A stretch of 12,909 bases of DNA. It comes from Clostridia bacterium. Lineage in GTDB: Bacteria > Bacillota_A > Clostridia > Christensenellales > Aristaeellaceae. Both the position numbers and the translations under genes were made by a program. Shown in pieces: positions 1 to 5,746 of the stretch. The stretch spans positions 1 to 12,909 of the forward strand of contig JAFQIF010000188.1 in NCBI GenBank assembly GCA_017397695.1, in the 5' to 3' direction. Within the stretch, counting starts at the first letter, position 1. Each line of letters opens with the position of its first letter. The notes beneath the pieces were generated by a model that saw only the letters and a list, made by a program, of their open reading frames with translations, did no database searches and was not told the DNA's origin.

Positions 1-677
1 CCTGCAGACAGCGCGTCCACCATGGTAAATACCGTGCATTCCGCCGTATGCGTGGCAATCCTGTCAATATCCTCCGCCGTGATGCTTTCACGCTCGCCCA
101 CATACGCCGCCAGTTTGAGCAGCTCGCCATGCAGCATCGTCAGGTCGCGTCCGCTGGTAAAAGCCAGCGTTTCGCAGGCGGCCCGGTCCATCTTCTTGCC
201 CATCGGGCGAAGCGTCTGGCCGATCCACTTGGCCAGCTGCACATCATCCAGCGCATCAAAGGATACCGCGCCGGGCATCGCCAGCAGCGCTTTGCTCAGC
301 TTTTTGCGCTTATCTATCGCCGTGCTCAGATCAAACACCAGGCAGGTTGTCGGCGGTACCTTTGGCAGGTAATCACACAGCAGTTCACTGTCCTGCGCTT
401 CATCCTTCGCCTTGCCGCTGCCAAGCAGCGCGCAATCCTGCACGATAATCAGGCGATAATCGCTCATCATCGGCAGCGTCTCGCAGTTCTCGATGATTGC
501 CTGAGCGCCCGGTGCGCTCATTACCGTTCGGTTCATGCTTTCCAGACCCGGCATGAGGATCTTCTTTTCCAGAGCAGCCATCGCGCTCTTACGGATATAT
601 GCCTCCGGACCGTAAAACAGGTAGACGTTGTACACCTTTCCAGCCTTCAGCTCATCAAAGAATACCCACTGATCCAT
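1..677 (-). CDS. holA: DNA polymerase III subunit delta, N-terminal part (cut by window edge)
   Basis: Delta is the clamp-loader subunit that opens the sliding clamp and helps load it onto primed DNA. Translating the minus strand from the ATG at 677-675 gives 225 open codons running off the left edge, beginning MDQWVFFDELKAGKVYNVYL and followed by FYGPEAYIRKSAM. This is the typical delta opening: a short helix, then a YLFYG-type strand where other AAA+ clamp-loader subunits carry a P-loop; delta itself has no functional Walker A. A later RLIIVQDC strand and a segment near residues 170-225 fit domains I and II. The family is usually about 330-350 residues, so roughly the last third is missing. 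The start lies 2 bases after the TGA of the upstream GerMN gene (TGA-CG-ATG), with only a weak GGTGGTG-like ribosome site, so translational coupling is likely. The identification rests on sequence pattern and is fairly secure. Confidence 0.85.
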   Translation of the reverse strand, partial: MDQWVFFDELKAGKVYNVYLFYGPEAYIRKSAMAALEKKILMPGLESMNRTVMSAPGAQAIIENCETLPMMSDYRLIIVQDCALLGSGKAKDEAQDSELLCDYLPKVPPTTCLVFDLSTAIDKRKKLSKALLAMPGAVSFDALDDVQLAKWIGQTLRPMGKKMDRAACETLAFTSGRDLTMLHGELLKLAAYVGERESITAEDIDRIATHTAECTVFTMVDALSA

Positions 678-679
678 CG

Positions 680-2197
680 TCAGTTCACCACCATTCCGGG
701 ATTGCGCGTAAACGATCCGCGCATCTCCAGCGCACCCGCAAGTGCCTCCACCTGTTCGCCCTCGAAGAAGAAGAACACGCGCGCGATGTCCGTTCCCTCC
801 GTCAGGGTATTGACCATGGCATACACCGAGGCGCGTTCGCGCTGAGCGCCGGCAGACTTGATCTTCTGGGCAAACTGCGAAGAAAGATTGACTGCGATCA
901 TGTCCGTCCCCTCGCAGACAGCCAGAATATCCGTTTCAAAAAGGCCCTGAGGCAGCGCATAGCGCCCCTCAAGCTCCATCAGTGCAGCCAGGCGCATGCG
1001 CGCGCTGTAAGCCTGCGTCTGCGCCACAACATGCTGAACGCGCACAAGGCCGTCGCCCTCCATCGCATACAGCGTCACCGGCGCGCCGGCGTAGCCCGTA
1101 AAATCGCTCCGGGTCACAAGGCCCTGCTCGAAGACAATCCCGCGTCCATCCGGCGTCTGTTCCGCCTCCAGCGCAGTCACGTCCCACTCGCCCACGGAAA
1201 CCTTAAGCCCTTCCACGCCCGGCACAAAGCCCATCAGCGTATCGCTGAGCATCGCCAGATAGACGCCAAGCGTCATGCCGCTGTGCGCAAGCTCCTCCTC
1301 CAGTTCCTGATCAAAGCAAAGCTCAATCGCCAGATAGCCGTCCTCCGTACGCACGATTTCCGGCATCTCCTTAATATACTCCAGCGGCGGCGGCACTTCG
1401 CGCGCGCACAGCTCCAGGCTGGCGCCCTTGCCCAGCTCGCCCAGCAGCGTATACAGGTATTCGATCGGCGAAACCTGCGCATAGGCGACATTGCGCACCT
1501 CCGGCAGCACCATTCTGCCATCCGCCGTCGGGAAATACAGCGTAGTCAGCAGCTTGACGCCCTCGCCGGAGAGGCGCTGCTTGAGCAGGCGGCTGTAACG
1601 AGAAGCGGCATCCAGCTCATCCACGCGCGTAAACGTACCCACGGGCAGCGTTGCGCCCAGATCCAAGCCTTCCTCACGGCCGCCGACCAGCACGTTTACA
1701 TAGGAGATATCCGAAAATTCTGTCAGCGTATTGGCAATCGCCATACGAATGGCGTAAAGCGTTTCCTGCGGCAGCGTGCGTGCATGCGCAGGCAGATCCA
1801 CCGTGGCCACACCCGCAGAAACCTCGAGCAGCCTGTCGCTGCGCGAAGCGCCCAGATCGGGCCAGCTTGCGCCGCGTTCACCCTGCACCGGACCCTGCAG
1901 CAGCGCTTCCAGCGCCGCCTGCGCGCAGCTTACGCCGCCTTCCGCCGTGATCTTTCGAATCATTGGAAGCAGGGCGCTGCCATCCTCATCCAGAAAATAC
2001 AGCGTAACCCATTCTTCCTTGGCAGCCATGCTGTCCTCATACGGCGCATCTACGACAGCTTCTATGGGCGAGGCGGACAGGTCCGCCATCTCCCGCTCGC
2101 TGATCTGATTTACACAGCCGCCAAGCGAAAACGCAAGCGCCGCCAGCCACAGCGCGAGCACTGCGCGTTTTAAGAAATCCTTCATCGTTGCAACCAT
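680..2197 (-). CDS. Lipoprotein with apparently three tandem GerMN domains
   Basis: A 505-residue exported protein. Residues 5-28 form a basic start, a hydrophobic stretch and the lipobox L-G-G-C with Cys28, so it should be lipid-anchored outside the membrane. GerMN (spore germination GerM/LpqB-type) pattern is seen at about 63-185 (VTLYFLDEDG, later VANTLTEF-like text and a VGG turn), again at about 217-335 (LTTLYFPTADGRMVLP), and a third time at about 390-505 (IAVNLSSQF, then YAMVNTLTEG and VFFFFEGEQ). GerM of B. subtilis has two such domains. Two starts are possible: ATG at 2197 has GGAG directly abutting it, while ATG at 2185 (MKDFLKRAV) has GGAG about 12 bases upstream and gives a neater signal peptide. 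The gene follows another GerMN gene after 15 bases and precedes holA by 2. Its molecular role is unknown; envelope or cell-wall sensing is inferred from context. Confidence 0.8.
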   Translation of the reverse strand: MVATMKDFLKRAVLALWLAALAFSLGGCVNQISEREMADLSASPIEAVVDAPYEDSMAAKEEWVTLYFLDEDGSALLPMIRKITAEGGVSCAQAALEALLQGPVQGERGASWPDLGASRSDRLLEVSAGVATVDLPAHARTLPQETLYAIRMAIANTLTEFSDISYVNVLVGGREEGLDLGATLPVGTFTRVDELDAASRYSRLLKQRLSGEGVKLLTTLYFPTADGRMVLPEVRNVAYAQVSPIEYLYTLLGELGKGASLELCAREVPPPLEYIKEMPEIVRTEDGYLAIELCFDQELEEELAHSGMTLGVYLAMLSDTLMGFVPGVEGLKVSVGEWDVTALEAEQTPDGRGIVFEQGLVTRSDFTGYAGAPVTLYAMEGDGLVRVQHVVAQTQAYSARMRLAALMELEGRYALPQGLFETDILAVCEGTDMIAVNLSSQFAQKIKSAGAQRERASVYAMVNTLTEGTDIARVFFFFEGEQVEALAGALEMRGSFTRNPGMVVN

Positions 2198-2212
2198 CTC
2201 CGTGCCTGCGTA

Positions 2213-3229
2213 TCAATCGCGGATCATCAGCGACATGAGCGTCGCCTCTTCCATGGCCCAGTTATCCTGCATGCGCACAAGCGGCACAGATTCCCGGATA
2301 ATCTGCGCATCTCCGCCTTCGCGGGATCGGATCTGCGCGTCCAGCACCACCGTCGCTGTCCGTCCGTCCAGCGATACCGTGCCCGGCGTCACGCTGTATT
2401 CCAGCAGTGAAATGCCGCTGAGCGCCATCTCATTTTCAAACACGCTCAGCGTAGGCAGCGGATCATCCTGCGTATCCGCCATCAGCGGATACATCTCCTG
2501 CCAGCTCTGCCGCTGCCATGCATCCATCACCATCTCCACCGCGCGTCCGGGCGTGAGCAGCGCCTGTTCGTCGCGCGGGCATGCCGCCAGCACCAGCGAC
2601 GGATCGGTCACGCCCGTATCCATCCATGCCATGGCAATCCGTTGGGGAATTTCATCATCGCTGTCGGCTACGTACAGCTGCATGCGCTGGTAGCGCCCAT
2701 CCTCCGTCAGCGCCAGCGCAAGCGACTGCACCGCCAGCCTTCTGCGCAGCGCAGCCTCCTCCTGCCAGACCGTCAGGTCCTCCCAATCGGCAGGGGCGCC
2801 ATCCGGCTTGCCCAAAAAGGCGCTGGACAGCGTAACAAACGCCGTCGCTCCATCGCCGCGCACAGAAATCAGCTCCGTTCCCTGCGGAAACACGCCATTC
2901 AGATGCTCATGATGCATATCCGGCCCTTCCAGCAGGCGCTGCACAATGCTTGTGGCAATCGTCTCCTCACGTCGGATATCCAGCTGCGCGCTCTGCGCGC
3001 CCAGCACTGCCGTATCCGCGAAGCGGAAATACAGCGTCACATTCAGCATATCCGTGCGAGGAGCGCCGCCCAGCTGCCGGGAGAAGGCGGGCGCAGCATC
3101 CGCCTTCGCAGGCTCCTCCCGCGAGGCAAGCCGTGCGCCGACCGCATCCGCGATTTGTCTGCGCACATGCGGCTCCAGCGCCGCCACCAGCGCAAGCGCC
3201 AGCAGCAGGCAGGCGATCGCTTTTTTCAT
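2213..3229 (-). CDS. Exported single-GerMN-domain protein
   Basis: A 338-residue protein when started at ATG 3229. That start has a textbook AGGAGG six bases upstream (minus 3241-3236) and a clean signal sequence (MKKAIACLLLALALVAAL, residues 1-18). The frame stays open to an ATG at 3334, adding 35 residues rich in Arg and Lys with uncharacteristic AGG/CGG/CGA/GGG codons; only a weak AAGG precedes that ATG, so I reject the longer form. Residues about 61-192 match a GerMN domain (LNVTLYFRFAD, then VQRLLEGP, then AFVTLSSAFLG and a late VQSLALALTE helix). Residues about 222-338 form a separate alpha/beta domain starting AVEMVMDAWQRQSWQEMYPLM, which resembles NTF2-like folds (inference only). There is no lipobox; the protein is either secreted or held by the uncleaved signal helix. 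It lies between the kinase gene and the triple-GerMN lipoprotein, in the same operon. Confidence 0.78.
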   Translation of the reverse strand: MKKAIACLLLALALVAALEPHVRRQIADAVGARLASREEPAKADAAPAFSRQLGGAPRTDMLNVTLYFRFADTAVLGAQSAQLDIRREETIATSIVQRLLEGPDMHHEHLNGVFPQGTELISVRGDGATAFVTLSSAFLGKPDGAPADWEDLTVWQEEAALRRRLAVQSLALALTEDGRYQRMQLYVADSDDEIPQRIAMAWMDTGVTDPSLVLAACPRDEQALLTPGRAVEMVMDAWQRQSWQEMYPLMADTQDDPLPTLSVFENEMALSGISLLEYSVTPGTVSLDGRTATVVLDAQIRSREGGDAQIIRESVPLVRMQDNWAMEEATLMSLMIRD

Positions 3230-3235
3230 CTTCTC

Positions 3236-3241
3236 CCTCCT
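3236..3241 (-). promoter_or_regulatory. Ribosome binding site deciding the start of the single-GerMN gene
   Basis: A perfect AGGAGG on the minus strand lies 6 bases before ATG 3229. This is the main reason to choose that start over the ATG at 3334, which would place the site inside the coding sequence. Confidence 0.75.
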
Positions 3242-3244
3242 TTC

Positions 3245-3260
3245 CCGGGCTTTCGCCCGG
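3245..3260 (-). repeat. GAAA-tetraloop hairpin just upstream of a ribosome binding site
   Basis: Read on the minus strand, CCGGGC-GAAA-GCCCGG forms a 6-base-pair GC stem closed by a GNRA-class tetraloop. It sits 3 bases before the AGGAGG of the single-GerMN gene and after the kinase stop. There is no U-tract, so it is not an intrinsic terminator; it could stabilise the downstream message or modulate initiation. Confidence 0.5.
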
Positions 3261-3340
3261 ATCTGCTCAAAAGCGCTGTCTTCCGAATTCCCTGCAGGAA
3301 TCCGTACCCTTTTTTTGCTTCGCTGCGGCTTCATGCAGCC

Positions 3341-4789
3341 TTACTTCACAGGCAGCTGCACGGTAAAGGTCGTGCCTTTGCCCTGCTCGCTTTGCACCGT
3401 TACCGAGCCGGCATGCAGGCGAACGATCTGCTGCACAATCGACAGGCCCAGACCTGTGCCGCCCGTATCGCGCGAGCGCGCCTTATCCACACGGTAGAAG
3501 CGGTCGAACACATGCGCCAGATTGTCCGCCGGAATGCCCACGCCCGTATCGCTGATTTCCAGTACGGCGTCACGGCCCATTCTGCGCAGGTTTACCGTGA
3601 TCTTTCCGCCATCCGGCGTATACTTGATACCGTTTTCAATGATATTGTAGCACACCTGCGCCAGCTTGCCCGGGTCGGCAAACATCTCGCACTGGTCGCT
3701 GATATTCACCTCAATCTCCTGGCCGCGCTTTTTGGCCAGCGGCGCAAGGCGCTTCACGCTCTCGCGCACCACCTCAGAAAAGACCATCATCTCTCTTCGC
3801 AGCCGCAGCTTATGGCTGTCGATATGCACCAGGGTTAGCAGATCGCCAACCACAGAGGATAAACGGTCAATTTCCTTATTGATATCGGTCAGGAATTCCT
3901 GGCGCAGCTCAGACGGCATATCGTCCTGATAGATCATCGACTCCACGAGAATCTTCATCGTCGCCAGAGGCGTTTTCAATTCATGAGAGGCATTGGACAC
4001 GAACTGGTTGCGTGCCTCGTCCAGATTATGCACCTGCTCGCTCATCTGGTTGAACGCAGCAGCCAGCTGCGCCATCTCGCCCTTGCCCGGCACATGCACA
4101 CGATGGCGGTAATCGCCCTGACTCATGCGCTCAATACCGGCAGAAAGCTCCGCTACCGGCTTGGTCACAATCCGGGAAATCACGCCCGCCATCACCAGCA
4201 CCACCGCCAGCGCAATACCGAAAATGCCCATCATCTGATCGCGCATGGACATCAGCGAATCCACGGTATCCTGCACGGAGGAAATCATCACCAATACGCC
4301 CACGCGCTCGCTTCCGTCAAACAGACTGGAAGCAAAGCAGCCTACCCAGCTTCTGTTTACATCGCGGCCCGTAAGCGGATCAAACACGGACGGCGCCTGT
4401 TGCATACCGTTATCCACCTGATGGAAGCCATAGTCGCTTTCCTTTTCGCCGCGCAGCAGCGTATGCACCTCCGCAAGCGCAAGGCGCGTACCGCAGCGCT
4501 CATCGAACGTATCATACTGCACCTTTCCGTCCGTATCCACGACCAAAAGACGGCCCCCGTCCGCGCGGGCCGCCTGAATCAGCCTCTGATAAAACGCATC
4601 TGCGCTTTCCTGTCCGATCTGTTCGCCCAGCACGGCAGACAGCTCGGACACATCCGTCATGCCCGATGCAACAGTGTCCTCAAAAAGGGAATCGCCGACC
4701 AGCCGGATCGTCGACGCCGTTACCAGATAGAACGACGCGCCAATAACCAGCAGGAAGGCGATCAGTATTTTGGTCCTGACAGAGTGCAG
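3341..4789 (-). CDS. Membrane sensor histidine kinase of a two-component system (probable CTG start)
   Basis: From the CTG at 4789 this is 482 residues. Residues 8-24 are a transmembrane helix (ILIAFLLVIGASFYLV), about 25-186 form an extracytoplasmic sensor region with Cache/PAS-like strands (RLLVVDTDGKVQYD; VGVLVMISS), about 187-206 are a second transmembrane helix, and a HAMP linker follows to about 255. The catalytic core has the H-box NASHELKTPL (His269), N-box IIENGIKYT (Asn386), G1 DTGVGIP (414-420), F-box FDRFYRV and G2 GGTGLGLSI. It autophosphorylates His269 and passes phosphate to the regulator encoded just upstream. No ATG, GTG or TTG lies in frame between the upstream stop (4837-4835) and the ATG at 4660, but starting at 4660 would delete the first helix. 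CTG 4789 has AAGGA 8 bases upstream and lies 4 bases past the regulator stop. Unlike B. subtilis WalK, no cytoplasmic PAS is evident. Confidence 0.85.
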   Translation of the reverse strand: MHSVRTKILIAFLLVIGASFYLVTASTIRLVGDSLFEDTVASGMTDVSELSAVLGEQIGQESADAFYQRLIQAARADGGRLLVVDTDGKVQYDTFDERCGTRLALAEVHTLLRGEKESDYGFHQVDNGMQQAPSVFDPLTGRDVNRSWVGCFASSLFDGSERVGVLVMISSVQDTVDSLMSMRDQMMGIFGIALAVVLVMAGVISRIVTKPVAELSAGIERMSQGDYRHRVHVPGKGEMAQLAAAFNQMSEQVHNLDEARNQFVSNASHELKTPLATMKILVESMIYQDDMPSELRQEFLTDINKEIDRLSSVVGDLLTLVHIDSHKLRLRREMMVFSEVVRESVKRLAPLAKKRGQEIEVNISDQCEMFADPGKLAQVCYNIIENGIKYTPDGGKITVNLRRMGRDAVLEISDTGVGIPADNLAHVFDRFYRVDKARSRDTGGTGLGLSIVQQIVRLHAGSVTVQSEQGKGTTFTVQLPVK

Positions 4790-4793
4790 CGGG

Positions 4794-5489
4794 TTAGTCC
4801 TTGTCCGTGAAATAGTAACCCACTCCCCATTTGGTCAGAATGAATTCCGGGCCGGAGTTATCACGCTCAATCTTCTCGCGCAGGCGGCGGATGTGCACGT
4901 CCACGGTGCGCATATCGCCCATGTAATCATACTTCCAAACGGTTTCAAGCAGCGCCTCACGGCTGTATACCTTGCCGCGATGGGTAATGAGCAGCTGCAG
5001 CAGATCAAACTCCTTGGCCGTCAGGCGCACAGCCTGGCCCGCCAGCGTCACCGTGCGGCTCTGGCAGTTGACTTCCAGATCATGCACGCGCACAATGCGC
5101 TTCTCTTCCACAGTCTCCACAGTCGGCTGGCTGCGGCGGAAGATGGACTTGATACGCGCCTTTACCTCCAGGATATTGAACGGCTTGGTCATATAATCAT
5201 CCGCGCCGTACTCAAGACCCAGGATCTTGTCCATGTCTTCGCCCTTGGCCGTCAGCATGATGATCGGCACATTGGAGCGCTCGCGCACGCGCTGGCACAC
5301 CTCAATGCCATCCACGCCCGGCAGCATCACATCCAGAAGGATCAGATCATAGTGATCGTCGAAGAACTTGGCAAGCGCCTCCTCGCCGTCCATCGCCGAA
5401 TCCGTAACATATCCATCCTGTTCCAAACTATATTTGAGGCCCTTGAGAATCAACGGCTCGTCGTCTACAAGTAGAATCTTCTTTGGCAT
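4794..5489 (-). CDS. OmpR/PhoB-family response regulator
   Basis: A 231-residue DNA-binding regulator partnered with the kinase downstream. The receiver domain (about 3-118) has the acidic pair D9-D10, phosphoacceptor Asp53 (LILLDVMLPG), the Thr80 switch residue and Lys102 (DDYMTKPF). The C-terminal winged-helix domain (about 130-230) has VRLTAKEFDLLQLL, the recognition region TVDVHIRRLREKI and the terminal GVGYYF hairpin, all typical of OmpR/PhoB/WalR. The start is ATG 5489 (MPKKILLVDDEP): GAGGA lies 7 bases upstream and the protein begins exactly at the first receiver strand. Longer in-frame starts at 5552 and 5519 would add non-conserved residues. It is first in the operon, with a promoter at 5530-5559 and a palindrome further upstream. 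WalR-like in sequence, but the partner kinase lacks a PAS domain, so I give no symbol. Confidence 0.92.
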   Translation of the reverse strand: MPKKILLVDDEPLILKGLKYSLEQDGYVTDSAMDGEEALAKFFDDHYDLILLDVMLPGVDGIEVCQRVRERSNVPIIMLTAKGEDMDKILGLEYGADDYMTKPFNILEVKARIKSIFRRSQPTVETVEEKRIVRVHDLEVNCQSRTVTLAGQAVRLTAKEFDLLQLLITHRGKVYSREALLETVWKYDYMGDMRTVDVHIRRLREKIERDNSGPEFILTKWGVGYYFTDKD

Positions 5490-5496
5490 ATCTTCA

Positions 5497-5501
5497 TCCT
5501 C
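5497..5501 (-). promoter_or_regulatory. Ribosome binding site deciding the regulator start
   Basis: GAGGA on the minus strand, 7 bases before ATG 5489; it supports the 231-residue form over longer in-frame starts. Confidence 0.65.
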
Positions 5502-5529
5502 ATTCCATAAGGTCAACATTTCTTTTCCT

Positions 5530-5559
5530 ATTGTAACGCATATAACAGACAAAAATCAA
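5530..5559 (-). promoter_or_regulatory. Candidate SigA promoter of the two-component/GerMN operon
   Basis: On the minus strand a TTGATT -35 (5559-5554) and a TACAAT -10 (5535-5530) are separated by 18 bases. This would give a leader of roughly 35 bases before the regulator ATG at 5489. The -10 matches 5 of 6 and the -35 4 of 6 consensus positions. An alternative -35-like TTGACT lies further upstream near 5607-5602 without a good -10. Confidence 0.5.
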
Positions 5560-5586
5560 GCCATTTGAAACAGTTTTTTACCTTTT

Positions 5587-5601
5587 CTGTAACATTTACA
5601 G
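5587..5601. promoter_or_regulatory. Perfect palindrome between divergent envelope genes, possible operator
   Basis: CTGTAA-CAT-TTACAG is a perfect 6-3-6 inverted repeat. It lies about 28 bases upstream of the -35 of the regulator operon and about 60 bases upstream of the carboxypeptidase -35. TGTAA half-sites resemble those bound by OmpR-family regulators, although WalR and PhoP boxes are direct rather than inverted repeats, so the assignment to the adjacent regulator is only a possibility. Confidence 0.35.
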
Positions 5602-5662
5602 TCAACAGACATATATTCGAAATAATTATGCCCAGCCGGCGCGCCCATGTGCAATCTCCTGC

Positions 5663-5691
5663 TGTACATTTGAACTGAAAAGTGGTATAGT
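5663..5691 (+). promoter_or_regulatory. Candidate SigA promoter of the D,D-carboxypeptidase gene
   Basis: TGTACA (5663-5668, 4 of 6 matches) and TATAGT (5686-5691, 5 of 6) with a 17-base spacer, about 56 bases before the TTG start. It points away from the two-component operon. Confidence 0.55.
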
Positions 5692-5734
5692 AAAAAGGAA
5701 ATGATATGCCTAAGTGTCAAACAGACCATAATAT

Positions 5735-5740
5735 GGAGGG
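5735..5740 (+). promoter_or_regulatory. Ribosome binding site deciding a TTG start
   Basis: GGAGGG lies exactly 6 bases before the TTG at 5747-5749. It makes TTG the start of the carboxypeptidase; no in-frame ATG precedes the signal peptide. Confidence 0.75.
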
Positions 5741-5746
5741 AATTTC

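Noticed and set aside
599..2173. Long plus-strand reading frame (524 codons) opposite the triple-GerMN gene
   Set aside because: It is an antisense shadow: rich in Arg, His, Gln and Ala with no domain, signal or ribosome site, while the minus-strand frame has a lipobox and GerMN repeats.
3230..3334. 35-residue N-terminal extension of the single-GerMN protein
   Set aside because: It would bury the AGGAGG site inside coding sequence, uses uncharacteristic Arg codons, and puts a polybasic segment before an ordinary signal peptide.
2642..3838. Plus-strand frame of 398 codons across the GerMN and kinase genes
   Set aside because: It spans two real minus-strand genes and their spacer, with no recognisable domain.
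4658..4660. ATG 4660 as start of the histidine kinase
   Set aside because: The frame upstream encodes a clear first transmembrane helix, required for normal topology of the sensor domain.
4794..5489. Naming the two-component system WalR/WalK
   Set aside because: The regulator is WalR-like, but the kinase lacks a cytoplasmic PAS domain and the operon lacks yycH, yycI and yycJ. Other OmpR-family systems fit equally well.
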